NCBI GenBank assembly: GCA_946482045.1
Contig: CAMLPZ010000048.1
Coordinates: 1-18,657, forward strand
DNA: 18,657 bases
DNA from: an uncultured Asticcacaulis sp.
GTDB lineage: Bacteria > Pseudomonadota > Alphaproteobacteria > Caulobacterales > Caulobacteraceae
Direction: 5' to 3'
Positions within the stretch are counted from its first letter, which is position 1. The number at the start of each line of letters is the position of its first letter. Shown here in pieces: positions 11,999 through 18,657 of the stretch. The translations under genes were made by a program, and so were the position numbers. The notes under the pieces were generated by a model. That model made no database searches and had not been told where the DNA came from. It was given only the letters and a program-made list of their open reading frames with translations.

Positions 11999-12844
11999 TT
12001 ACCCAAACTTCCCGGCCTGAAAATCGGCGTAGGCCTGGTGGATTTCCTCCACCGTGTTCATGACGAACGGCCCGTGTGCCACGATCGGCTCGCGTAAGGG
12101 CTCGGCGTGGCCGAATAGCACGACCGAATCCGTTGTCGCTTCGATATCGATCAGGTCGCCGTCGCCGAATTCGACCAGTTGCCACCTGGCGGCATCGACG
12201 CCGTTCACCGCCACATCACCGCGCGCTACATAGAAGAAGATGTCGCGGCCGCTTATACCTTCGAACACGACGCGGCCCTCGGGCTTCAGTTCCAGCGTCG
12301 TCATGAAGATGCCGGTCAGTGAGAGAATCGGACCCGTCTGCCCCTGCCATTGCCCGGAGATCAGGTTGACCGTGGCGCGGCCTTCGTCGCCTGTGATGGC
12401 CGGAATGGCATCCCGCTGCACGCCTGTATAGGCGGGCGCAGTCATCTTCAGCCGGGCGGGCAGGTTGATCCACAGCTGGAGGATTTCCATGGGTCCGCCG
12501 CTGCGCTTGAAGCGCTCAGGGGAAACCTCTTCATGAACCAAGCCGCTGCCGGCCGTCATCCACTGCACGCCGCCAGCTTCGATGATGCTCTCGTGGCCGG
12601 CCGAGTCGCGGTGCGCCAGTTCGCCTTCAAGGATAAAGGTCACCGTCTCGAAGCCGCGATGCGGGTGCGGACCGAAAGGCAGACCGCGATTGTTGGGGGT
12701 GTAGGTCTGCGGCCCATGGTGATTGAGGAACAGAAAGGCGCCGATATTGTTCAGCTCGCGCGATGGTACCGGACGACGGGTGACCAGGTCGCCTATATCG
12801 TCGCGGTAGGCGCCGTGCAGGCGCAGGACGGGTTTCTGTAACAT
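11999..12844 (-). CDS. Pirin family protein (cupin, possible quercetinase)
   Basis: The 281-residue protein has the two-cupin arrangement of pirins. The metal ligands fit human pirin: His60 and His62 in PHPHRGFETV, His104 and Glu106 in GSGLVHEE. The N-terminal cupin spans about 20-130 and the C-terminal pirin domain about 175-275. Bacterial pirins bind iron; some have quercetin 2,3-dioxygenase activity and others act as redox-linked partners of enzymes or regulators, so the role here is open. AAGGAAGGA upstream of the ATG is a good ribosome binding site. The gene diverges from the TRIC-type gene over 172 bp of palindromic DNA, and its stop codon lies just beyond the repeat element that follows pseI. 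Confidence 0.9.
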   Translation of the reverse strand: MLQKPVLRLHGAYRDDIGDLVTRRPVPSRELNNIGAFLFLNHHGPQTYTPNNRGLPFGPHPHRGFETVTFILEGELAHRDSAGHESIIEAGGVQWMTAGSGLVHEEVSPERFKRSGGPMEILQLWINLPARLKMTAPAYTGVQRDAIPAITGDEGRATVNLISGQWQGQTGPILSLTGIFMTTLELKPEGRVVFEGISGRDIFFYVARGDVAVNGVDAARWQLVEFGDGDLIDIEATTDSVVLFGHAEPLREPIVAHGPFVMNTVEEIHQAYADFQAGKFG

Positions 12845-12863
12845 TTCGGCTATCCTTCCTTAT

Positions 12864-12975
12864 CGCTCAAACGCCGCGAGGCTCGCCGCCCATAAGCGAC
12901 GCGCTAACGCTTCGCTCTTTGAGCGCAAAGCGGCGGTGGGCGGTCGCCCTTGCCAAAGTGCGGGACGCACTTTGG
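12864..12975. repeat. Palindromic intergenic DNA between pirin and TRIC genes
   Basis: Three inverted repeats are visible: CGCTCAAA at 12864-12871 with TTTGAGCG at 12918-12925, enclosing AAGCG at 12894-12898 with CGCTT at 12908-12912, and then CCAAAGTGCG at 12953-12962 with CGCACTTTGG at 12966-12975, a perfect 10-bp stem with a three-base loop. The last hairpin ends about 40 bases before the TRIC start and could lie in its leader RNA. It may be another dispersed element or an operator. Confidence 0.5.
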
Positions 12976-13016
12976 AACGAGGTCGCGCTTTACAGTCGCC
13001 TGTGATATGGCGCGGC

Positions 13017-13646
13017 ATGGACGCACTTACAACCACACTTTTCTGGCTGGACTTTGCTGGCGTGGCTGTGTTCGCCGCAACGGGTGCGCTCGCGGCCGCG
13101 CACCGTAAGCACGACATCATCACCTTCTGCTTCTTCGCCGCCATTACCGGCGTCGGCGGCGGGACGCTGCGTGACCTCCTGATCGGCGCGCCGGTCTTCT
13201 GGGTCAACCGTCCCGGCTATATCCTGGTCAGCCTGGTCGCTGCGGTCATTGTCTGGCTGATGGGCAAGCGCGGCTGGCGGTTCCGCGCGTTGTTGTGGCT
13301 CGATGCCCTCGGCCTGGCCGGCTACGCGGTGGTCGGTACCGCGAAGGCTCTGAACCTCGATGTTCCGGCTGTGTCAGCGGTTATCATGGGTGTGCTGACG
13401 ACGACCTTTGGCGGCATTATCCGTGACGTTCTGGCGGGTGAGCCAAACCTGCTGCTGCGCCGGGAAATCTATGTTACGGCGGCACTGCTGGGCGCCGTCG
13501 TCTTCGCGGGGCTACAGGGGCTGGGGCTGACCTTCTGGCCATCGGCGCTGGCGGCATTTGTCGCGGCCTTCGGACTGCGCGCCGCGGCCATACGTTTCAA
13601 CCTGGCGCTGCCGGGCTTTCCGGGGTCAAAGAGCCCGGTGGAATAA
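13017..13646 (+). CDS. TRIC-type cation channel / UPF0126 membrane protein (YicG-like)
   Basis: The 209-residue protein consists of two homologous membrane units of about 75-80 residues plus a final hydrophobic helix, seven spans in all. Each unit carries the family signature: GGGTLRD at 47-53 and GGIIRD at 132-137. Structures of bacterial TRIC homologues show trimeric, potassium-permeable channels, and other members (YicG) have been proposed as glycine transporters; the cargo here is not deducible. The start at 13017 (MDALTTTLFW) is chosen because it begins just before the first span. The frame is open upstream to an ATG at 12936, but that extension is Arg-rich and overlaps a hairpin. There is no clear ribosome binding site. 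The gene is apparently a single unit. Confidence 0.88.
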   Translation: MDALTTTLFWLDFAGVAVFAATGALAAAHRKHDIITFCFFAAITGVGGGTLRDLLIGAPVFWVNRPGYILVSLVAAVIVWLMGKRGWRFRALLWLDALGLAGYAVVGTAKALNLDVPAVSAVIMGVLTTTFGGIIRDVLAGEPNLLLRREIYVTAALLGAVVFAGLQGLGLTFWPSALAAFVAAFGLRAAAIRFNLALPGFPGSKSPVE

Positions 13647-13812
13647 GTCTTTGCGTTGTAGCGATGTTTACGCGGAAAAGCCCAGAAACGCTTCTTGGCA
13701 CGTCCACGTACATCGTTCGGGCGCATAAATAAGTTCGCGAAAATGGTTAATAGGGTTTAGTCGTTCGCGGCCGCGTAATAGGTTAACGCGCGCCTTATCA
13801 GGAGATTGCGAC

Positions 13813-14439
13813 ATGACCAGACCTTCCCTCATTCTTGGTATCTCTGCCGCGTTCGTACTGTCCCTTCTGCCCCTGGCCGCCTCGGCCGGCGCAGCCTATT
13901 CCAGCCATCACCGCCCCGCCCAGTGGCAGCGCGCGCACGACGGCCAGGGCGTGATGCGCGTCTATGGCGGCGACCTGTATCGTGCCCCCGAGGCCCATAC
14001 CGGCGGCGACTTCCGTGGCGGGCTGGATGTCCAGACCGCGCATGACTATGCCGATTATCGCGATCAAGATTACCGTGAAACGCGTTACGCGGATGAATAT
14101 TACCAAGAGTCCGGCCGATATACCCCGCTCGTCCCATCGCCTTGCCGCTCGGTGTGCGTGACGGCCGATGTGCCGCCGCCTCCACCGCCATGTGCCACCG
14201 AAGTCCGCCGTGAAGTGCGTTATGCTGCGCCGCGTGTTGTATCGCGCGCCGTCATGGTTGAAGACGAGGAAAGCCGCGAATATTACCGGTCGTCGTCGCG
14301 TGGTTATGAAGATCGCCGCTACGACGCCCGCCGTGACGATTGCCCCTGCCACGGCGACCACTATCGCGATGCGGAATATGACGACCGTTATGATGATCGC
14401 TATGGCGGTCATGGCCAGGATGTATTCGGCCGCTACTGA
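13813..14439 (+). CDS. Secreted tyrosine/arginine/aspartate-rich protein of unknown function
   Basis: The 208-residue protein begins with a clear signal peptide, with cleavage likely after LAASAGA at about residue 27. I recognise no domain. The mature chain is low in complexity: repeated Tyr with Asp and Arg (DYADYRDQDYRETRYADEYY; later YDDRYDDRYGG), a run of six prolines at about 120-125, and cysteines in CRSVC, PCATE and DCPC that could form disulfides. It ends in Tyr. Such composition suggests a periplasmic or surface protein, perhaps structural. AGGAGA at 13800-13805, seven bases before the ATG, is a strong ribosome binding site. It stands alone between the TRIC and msrB genes on the same strand, with 166 and 111 bp gaps. 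Confidence 0.75.
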   Translation: MTRPSLILGISAAFVLSLLPLAASAGAAYSSHHRPAQWQRAHDGQGVMRVYGGDLYRAPEAHTGGDFRGGLDVQTAHDYADYRDQDYRETRYADEYYQESGRYTPLVPSPCRSVCVTADVPPPPPPCATEVRREVRYAAPRVVSRAVMVEDEESREYYRSSSRGYEDRRYDARRDDCPCHGDHYRDAEYDDRYDDRYGGHGQDVFGRY

Positions 14440-14550
14440 CCCGGCAGGCTGGGTAGGGTCACCAACCTTATTGCGAAAATACCTTCAATCGGCGTAACCG
14501 TTGCGGTCAGTAGACCTTATATAGATAGCTACGCACGAAAGGACCGCGCA

Positions 14551-15060
14551 ATGACCCCGTCCGCATCAGCTTCCAAGTCTTCATTGGGATTCGACCTGAC
14601 CCCGCCCACCGCCGATGAGATCACGGCCCTGGCCGCCCGTCTCGACCCTGAGGCGCGACGTATCCTGCTCAATCACGGCACCGAGGCGCCCTTCTGCGGC
14701 AGGTTCGATGAATACGAGGAAGAGGGGACCTATGTTTGTAATCTCTGCGGCCTGCCGTTGTTTTCATCCCGCGCCAAATTCCATTCGGGCTCAGGCTGGC
14801 CGAGCTTCTTTGAATGCATAGATGCGGATCACATCCGCAACCTGCGCGATTCGTCGCACGGCATGGTGCGTATCGAGATTCGTTGCGGACGTTGCGATTC
14901 GCACCTAGGGCATGTGTTCGAAGACGGCCCGCGCCCGACAGGTCTGCGCTACTGCCTGAACTCGGTCGCGATGGACTTTGTCGCGGAAGGGACCCCTTTG
15001 CCGGACCGACTGCATCATGGCGCGCCTGAAGGTAAAATCATGCATGTACCCGGCGCGTAA
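14551..15060 (+). CDS. msrB: Peptide-methionine (R)-S-oxide reductase MsrB
   Basis: The 169-residue enzyme reduces the R-epimer of methionine sulfoxide in proteins, using thioredoxin. The zinc cysteines are Cys63 and Cys66 (CNLC) and Cys112 and Cys115 (CGRC). The catalytic cysteine is Cys135 in GLRYCLNSVAM. FHSGSGWPSF at 77-86 and HLGHVFEDGP at 118-127 are family signatures. No Cys stands at the usual resolving position close to the GWPSF region; another cysteine such as Cys49 or Cys89 might serve. There is no signal peptide, so it is cytoplasmic. AAAGGA at 14538-14543 precedes the ATG by seven bases. The N-terminal 20 residues are Ser/Ala-rich and not part of the core. Confidence 0.93.
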   Translation: MTPSASASKSSLGFDLTPPTADEITALAARLDPEARRILLNHGTEAPFCGRFDEYEEEGTYVCNLCGLPLFSSRAKFHSGSGWPSFFECIDADHIRNLRDSSHGMVRIEIRCGRCDSHLGHVFEDGPRPTGLRYCLNSVAMDFVAEGTPLPDRLHHGAPEGKIMHVPGA

Positions 15061-15137
15061 GCGAGAAATTCACGTTTTTGCCCCATGATGCGCCGAATTT
15101 AGGACGCGCGAAAAGCGTCCGGCGAATCGGTGGCAGA

Positions 15138-17306
15138 ATGCAGAAATTGTTCTCGGGTTGGCGTATCGAGCCCAAGGCGCGCACCTTGTTTGGCCTGGTG
15201 GCGCTGGGCTGTGTCGGTTTCCTGGCGGCCATCATCGCGCTGATGTACTCGTCGCTGGCCGTCGTAACGGACAAGGCCAATGAGATCTATGCCGTCCGCT
15301 CGATCGAATCCGTACAGGGCGCAATCCAGACGACGATCGAGCGGATGACGTTCCAGGTAAGGGACAACACGGTGTGGGATGATGCCGTGGAAAAGATCTA
15401 TCATTCGCAACGAGACGAAGAATGGATTCACGCTACCTGGGGCGTGCTTGCCCGTGACGAGAACAGCTATGACGGCATCTATGTTCTCGATGAAAATTTC
15501 CGGGTGCTTCATGGCTATCGTAACGGTAAAGCGGAACCGGACGCCAGTCTTGGAATGTTTGGCAATGGGTTTGCCTCTTTAATCGGCGTGTACGGCGAAC
15601 GTCTCCGCTCCGGCGCGATGCCAGTTTCCGGCCTGACCTATACGCAGGATGGCGTCGCGATCGTCGGAATCGGCCTCGTGCGGCCGACAGACGGCGCGCT
15701 GAAGTACGGCAAGACCAAACGGTATCTGGTCATGACGCGCCACCTTTCGGCAGCGATGCTCAAGGACCTGTCGCGTACATTCCGTATCGACGGTATCCGG
15801 TCGACCGCGAAAACCAGTTCCGCGGAGCCCTATCTCAAACTTACGGACGCAGGCGGACAGGAGGTTGGACGCCTGACCTGGACCCTGCGTAAACCCGGTG
15901 TCGAGGCCGTGCGCGCTGCGGGTCCCCATATTCAGATGATCGCCTGGCTGATCGGCGGCATTGTCCTGCTGGTCTTCGCCGTCGCCGGTTACAGCCTCCT
16001 TCGGCTGGCCAAGAACGAGCAGGTGGCGCGCACCTTCGCCCTGACCGACAATCTGAGCGGCCTGCCCAATCGCCGGGCGCTGTTCGAACGGCTGCAGAGA
16101 TTCGGCGCCATGCGCGGGCCGGTACACAAGTGCGTCGTGTTCATCGACCTCGATGGTTTCAAGGACGTCAACGACGTCTACGGCCACTCGACGGGCGACA
16201 AGCTGATCATGATCGTAGCGGCGGCGCTCAAGGAGTTCCTGCCGAAGGATGGCGTGCTGGCGCGCATGGGCGGCGACGAGTTCGCCATGTTGCTGGGCGG
16301 CAAGGATGCCGACGCCAAGTGCCAGACCTTTGCCGAAACCGCGCTGGGCTTCCTGACCAAGCCGATCCGGATCGGCGAACGCACGGTGCAGATTGGCGCC
16401 AGTATCGGTATCGCGTCCGGCGATCTCAAGGTCTGCCGCAGCCAGGAACTGTTCCGCCGCGCCGACATGGCGATGTATCATTCCAAGAGCACCGGCAAGG
16501 CGCGCATCACCTGGTATGACGGCGAACTGGACGCCGCCCGTCTGCGCAAGCAGGCGATTGAAACAGGCATGCGCAACGGCCTGACGCGCGACGAGTTCGA
16601 CGTCGTCTATCAGCCGATCGTCGATGCGCGCACGCAAGGCGTCATGGCCGTCGAAGCTCTGGTCCGCTGGCCGCGCCGCCCAGAAGGCGAGCTCTATCCC
16701 GATCAGTTCATTTCGTTGGCCGAATCGAGCGGCCTGATCCACCCCTTGGGCCAGTTCGTGCTGCGCAAGGCGTGCGAGGACATGCTGGACATGCCGGGCT
16801 TGCGCCTTTCGGTCAACATCTCGCCGGCGCAGTTCCGCGATGCCGAATTCGAAAGCAAGGTTGCCGGAATCCTCGCCGAGACCGGTTTCCCTGCCGAGCG
16901 TTTGGAACTGGAAGTGACCGAAGGCTACCTGATCGAAAACCCGGACCGGGCCATCGCCGCCGTCGGTACGTTGAAGGCGCTTGGCGTGTCCATCGCGCTT
17001 GACGATTTCGGCACCGGCTATTCCAGCATCGGCTATTTGCGCCGCTATAACTTCGACAAGATCAAGATCGACAAGTCGCTGGCCGGCAAGGTCGACCGCG
17101 ATCCGCAGGCGGCCGCGCTTGTCGCCGGCACGGTCAATATCGCCAATGCGCTCGGCCTGGCCGTAACCGCCGAAGGGGTCGAGACTGAGGACCATGTGCG
17201 CCTGCTGAAGCTGGCCGGATGTCACTACCTGCAGGGCTATTATTTCAGCCGCCCCAAGGCGTTGGCCGACCTCCACAACCTGCTCGCCGCCCGCGCGGTC
17301 GCTTAA
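15138..17306 (+). CDS. Membrane CHASE4-GGDEF-EAL cyclic-di-GMP cyclase/phosphodiesterase
   Basis: The 722-residue protein has a membrane span at about 16-40, a periplasmic CHASE4-like sensor (41-265, with RDNTVWDDAVEKIY), a second span (about 265-290), a GGDEF domain (about 300-460) and an EAL domain (about 475-715). GGDEF is intact at 378-382, but the RxxD inhibitory site five residues before it is absent (PKDG there). The EAL domain keeps its catalytic set: Glu506 in EALVRW, Asn in VNISPAQF, Glu in EVTE, the Asp pair in LDDFGTGYSS, Lys in KIDKSL and Glu in AEGVET, so phosphodiesterase activity is likely. Net direction cannot be told. Start 15138 (MQKLF) is preferred over a TTG 60 bases upstream because it leads directly to the first span; its ribosome binding site is weak. 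Confidence 0.93.
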   Translation: MQKLFSGWRIEPKARTLFGLVALGCVGFLAAIIALMYSSLAVVTDKANEIYAVRSIESVQGAIQTTIERMTFQVRDNTVWDDAVEKIYHSQRDEEWIHATWGVLARDENSYDGIYVLDENFRVLHGYRNGKAEPDASLGMFGNGFASLIGVYGERLRSGAMPVSGLTYTQDGVAIVGIGLVRPTDGALKYGKTKRYLVMTRHLSAAMLKDLSRTFRIDGIRSTAKTSSAEPYLKLTDAGGQEVGRLTWTLRKPGVEAVRAAGPHIQMIAWLIGGIVLLVFAVAGYSLLRLAKNEQVARTFALTDNLSGLPNRRALFERLQRFGAMRGPVHKCVVFIDLDGFKDVNDVYGHSTGDKLIMIVAAALKEFLPKDGVLARMGGDEFAMLLGGKDADAKCQTFAETALGFLTKPIRIGERTVQIGASIGIASGDLKVCRSQELFRRADMAMYHSKSTGKARITWYDGELDAARLRKQAIETGMRNGLTRDEFDVVYQPIVDARTQGVMAVEALVRWPRRPEGELYPDQFISLAESSGLIHPLGQFVLRKACEDMLDMPGLRLSVNISPAQFRDAEFESKVAGILAETGFPAERLELEVTEGYLIENPDRAIAAVGTLKALGVSIALDDFGTGYSSIGYLRRYNFDKIKIDKSLAGKVDRDPQAAALVAGTVNIANALGLAVTAEGVETEDHVRLLKLAGCHYLQGYYFSRPKALADLHNLLAARAVA

Positions 17307-17314
17307 AGCCCGCG

Positions 17315-17716
17315 CTAAGGCAGGTTGACCGCAGCGATCACCGCCTTGAAGGTCGCGGCGTCCTTGCGCCGTAGGTCGAGCAGGTCCTCGACCAGCCGGT
17401 CCTGCCGCGCCTGGCGGGCATCGGCCTTTTCCTTGTCGATCCGCGCCTTCAGTTCCATGAGGTCGGTGATGCACCTGTCTTTCGGCAGGGCGGGGTCCTC
17501 TTTCGCCTCGCGTTCGACGAGCAGCGCCACAACGTCCATTAGCCGCCCGATCTGCCGGCCGTAAGAGTCCTGGGCCAGTATGCGCCGCTCGGTGTCTGGC
17601 GCTGAGGAATTGGCTTCGTTGATCGTCGTGGAGAAGGTGATGGGCAGGATTGGCTGTTCGAGCTTTTCGGGCGCGAGATTCGGCCATATGGGCCAGAAGG
17701 CGGACATCGGCGGCAT
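17315..17716 (-). CDS. Small conserved-looking hypothetical protein (133 aa)
   Basis: There is no signal peptide or membrane span, and I recognise no family. The N-terminal third is Pro/Trp/Ile-rich (MPPMSAFWPIWPNLAPEKLEQPILP). The rest is highly charged and predicted helical (ELKARIDKEKADARQARQDRLVEDLLDLRRKD), probably a coiled coil. AGGAG lies seven bases before the ATG, which strongly supports translation and the start; a second Met at residue 4 is possible. It converges on the GGDEF-EAL gene with only eight bases between stop codons and no hairpin there. The opening pattern is reminiscent of small granule- or membrane-associated proteins, but this is too weak to name a function. Confidence 0.7.
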   Translation of the reverse strand: MPPMSAFWPIWPNLAPEKLEQPILPITFSTTINEANSSAPDTERRILAQDSYGRQIGRLMDVVALLVEREAKEDPALPKDRCITDLMELKARIDKEKADARQARQDRLVEDLLDLRRKDAATFKAVIAAVNLP

Positions 17717-17898
17717 GGGAAACTCCTGGTTGGGGCGGTTCCACTATAACCCGCACGCCGGTTCTTGGCTTTGTAAACCTGAAATTTGCGACTTCGGCTG
17801 CGAATGCAATGTAGGTGGAAGTTTTTATTTTGATATGAGTGTGCGCACTTAATCGCAAGATATCCAATAATATCAGAAATAATATTGTCCGTATAAGG

Positions 17899-17985
17899 AT
17901 GAAAAATTCGAACTCAAATCTCCGTGAAAATGCTCCGCTTACTGACAAAAGCTTCTTGAAAATCGCAGAAAAAGGCGCAGCCTGA
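17899..17985 (+). CDS. Possible short ORF or leader peptide (28 aa)
   Basis: An ATG at 17899 opens a frame reading MKNSNSNLRENAPLTDKSFL and on to KIAEKGAA, ending in TGA at 17983-17985. The composition looks like a soluble peptide. The only purine-rich sequence, AAGG, touches the ATG directly, so initiation would be poor. The stop codon falls in the left arm of a stem-loop 70 bases before the next gene, a layout seen in leader-peptide control. There is no run of a single regulatory amino acid. Treat it as a candidate only. Confidence 0.25.
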   Translation: MKNSNSNLRENAPLTDKSFLKIAEKGAA

Positions 17986-18007
17986 GGGGGCAGTATTCAG
18001 GCTGTGC
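17975..18007 (+). promoter_or_regulatory. Stem-loop in the leader of the small two-cysteine protein gene
   Basis: GCGCAGCCTGA at 17975-17985 pairs over 11 positions with TCAGGCTGTGC at 17997-18007 (one G-U pair in RNA), leaving an 11-base loop that includes five Gs. No T-run follows, so it is not a simple terminator. The G-U pair rather than perfect DNA symmetry points to an RNA structure. It may be part of a leader control element or a small RNA. Confidence 0.4.
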
Positions 18008-18054
18008 CCGGAACAGGCGTTACGCCCAAGACCAAAAAAGCGGAGTGAAACCCT

Positions 18055-18417
18055 ATGATGAAATCTGTCGTCCTTACCTCATTGACCCTTGCGGGCCTCA
18101 CCCTGGCGTCCAGTCCGGCGTGGGCCGAATGCGACAGCCGCCAGGAGGAAATGGTCGGTCGCGCCATCGCGCAGAAGGTCGAGAAGAACATTCCGGCTGA
18201 GGAACGTCAGGGCGCGCGCGCCATCGATCTGGACCGCTGCGAAGGCGGCAGCACCAAGTTCCGCGCCAAGTTCCGCTATCACGTCGAACGCGAAGGGCAG
18301 AAGACCTGGGTTGTCGAAGGCGAAGCCAATGGCAAGGACGACGATGTCCATGATGTGCGCGTGGTGCGTTCGGCGCCGGAAACGCCGCGCCAGTACGCCC
18401 GCGCCGACAACTGGTAA
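18055..18417 (+). CDS. Small secreted protein of unknown function with two cysteines (120 aa)
   Basis: A signal peptide (MMKSVVLTSLTLAGLTLASSPAWA) is cleaved after Ala24, leaving about 96 residues. The mature part has Cys26 and Cys62, which could form a disulfide. A helical N-terminal half (EEMVGRAIAQKVEKNI) is followed by alternating charged beta-like strands (KFRAKFRYHVEREGQKTWVVEGEA). I do not recognise a family; the size and pattern fit a small periplasmic domain. The purine-rich GCGGAGTGA lies about nine bases before the tandem ATGs at 18055 and 18058; either may be used. A hairpin follows the stop codon directly. Confidence 0.75.
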   Translation: MMKSVVLTSLTLAGLTLASSPAWAECDSRQEEMVGRAIAQKVEKNIPAEERQGARAIDLDRCEGGSTKFRAKFRYHVEREGQKTWVVEGEANGKDDDVHDVRVVRSAPETPRQYARADNW

Positions 18418-18418
18418 T

Positions 18419-18448
18419 AAAAAAGCGGCGCTCCTTTCGGAACGCCGC
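18419..18448 (-). terminator. Rho-independent terminator, best oriented for the aldehyde dehydrogenase gene
   Basis: GCGGCG at 18425-18430 and CGCCGC at 18443-18448 form a stem extended by a CC/GG pair across the loop. On the minus strand it is followed by six Ts (A at 18419-18424), the classic form, about 30 bases after the aldehyde dehydrogenase stop codon. On the plus strand it follows the stop codon of the small secreted protein but lacks a good T-run, so it may work in both directions. Confidence 0.75.
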
Positions 18449-18480
18449 AGTTATCTGGATTTGATCGTTCCAGTTATTGC

Positions 18481-18657
18481 TTAGAGCGGGAACTGGTAGG
18501 CGGTTTTCACAATCGTGTAGAATTCCTTGGCGTAGGCGCCTTGTTCGCGCGGGCCGAAGGAAGACGCCTTACGGCCGCCGAACGGTACGTGGTAGTCGAC
18601 CCCGGCGGTCGGCAGGTTGACCATGACCATGCCCGACTGGATGCGGCGCTTGAAGGT
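18481..18657 (-). CDS. Aldehyde dehydrogenase, C-terminal fragment (ketoglutarate-semialdehyde dehydrogenase-like)
   Basis: The last 58 residues of a minus-strand protein are visible, ending at the TAA complement at 18481-18483. The 5' part lies outside the window. RRIQSGMVMVNLPTAGVDYH, VPFGGRKASSFGPREQG and AKEFYTIVKTAY match the C-terminal region of the NAD(P)-dependent aldehyde dehydrogenase superfamily, closest in my memory to the 2,5-dioxovalerate (alpha-ketoglutaric semialdehyde) dehydrogenase group used in pentose and sugar-acid breakdown. The catalytic Cys and Glu are not in the window. The subfamily call is tentative, while the superfamily call is firm. A strong terminator follows it. 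Confidence 0.85.
   Translation of the reverse strand, partial: TFKRRIQSGMVMVNLPTAGVDYHVPFGGRKASSFGPREQGAYAKEFYTIVKTAYQFPL

Larger units (their letters stand above)
17717..18054. other. 338-bp intergenic region, AT-rich in its middle
   Basis: This gap separates two divergent small genes. From about 17807 to 17972 it is markedly richer in A/T than the rest of the window, with AATAATAT copies near 17866 and 17878 and a GTGCGCAC palindrome at 17841-17848. Promoters for both neighbours must lie here, but I see no convincing -35/-10 pair. It also holds a 28-codon open frame at 17899-17985 and a stem-loop at 17975-18007. Confidence 0.6.

Noticed and set aside
13741..13800. GGTTAA repeats before the tyrosine-rich protein gene as CtrA sites
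   Set aside because: The two halves are not seven bases apart, and the near-matches fail at several consensus positions.
14501..14527. TTGCGG and TATATAGAT as a promoter for msrB
   Set aside because: Spacing between the elements is wrong for either the general or the Caulobacter-type promoter, and several alternatives fit equally poorly.
15579..17948. 789-codon minus-strand open frame opposite the GGDEF-EAL gene
   Set aside because: It is antisense to unmistakable GGDEF and EAL domains and also runs through the separate 133-residue minus gene in another frame. The composition is typical of a mirror frame.

Overview
The window looks like chromosomal DNA of an alphaproteobacterium, most likely of the order Caulobacterales (Caulobacter/Asticcacaulis type). 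This is inferred from the high GC content, the codon use, the promoter shapes (TTGACG followed by a short spacer and a GCTT/GCTA-like -10), TTAA-N7-TTAA-type boxes resembling CtrA sites, the set of encoded families, and palindromic intergenic repeats typical of Alphaproteobacteria. No taxonomic marker gene is present, so the genus is not proven. There are no rRNA or tRNA genes, CRISPR arrays, transposases or phage genes.

Layout, left to right. At 3-173 is the 3' end of a monofunctional transglycosylase (mtgA). At 268-2427 a 63-residue lipoprotein and an ACE-like M2 dipeptidyl carboxypeptidase lipoprotein follow each other. They share a related promoter, ribosome binding site and lipobox, as if one leader had been duplicated. 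At 2482-4383 an alpha/beta hydrolase (minus) and a membrane-anchored LytTR regulator (plus) diverge from an intergenic region holding three 11-bp direct repeats with an exact 20-bp period, a strong operator candidate. At 4370-5308 a 2-oxoglutarate/Fe(II) oxygenase (minus) overlaps the regulator tail to tail. At 5517-7325 is a trypsin-like protease with an unusual multi-membrane-span architecture. At 7516-8178 is an OmpA-domain lipoprotein.

From 8418 to 11863 lie pseB, pseC and pseI, three of the steps from UDP-GlcNAc to pseudaminic acid, the sugar used to glycosylate flagellins in Caulobacter and other bacteria. pseH, pseG and pseF are not in the window. A repeat mosaic precedes pseB, and two related palindrome-rich repeat elements lie between pseB and pseC and after pseI. 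The first of these appears to supply the ribosome binding site of pseC.

The right part holds a pirin (minus), a TRIC/UPF0126 membrane protein (plus), a tyrosine-rich secreted protein of unknown function, methionine sulfoxide reductase B, a CHASE4-GGDEF-EAL cyclic-di-GMP enzyme, a small unknown protein (minus), an AT-rich 338-bp intergenic region with a possible short ORF and a stem-loop, a small secreted two-cysteine protein, and the C-terminus of an aldehyde dehydrogenase (minus, cut by the window end).

Most genes are single units belonging to cell-envelope, surface and signalling functions. The only clear multi-gene pathway is the pse set. I found no convincing new multi-gene system. The best leads are the LytTR-linked repeat array, the unusual protease, the duplicated lipoprotein leader and the repeat elements inside the pse locus.
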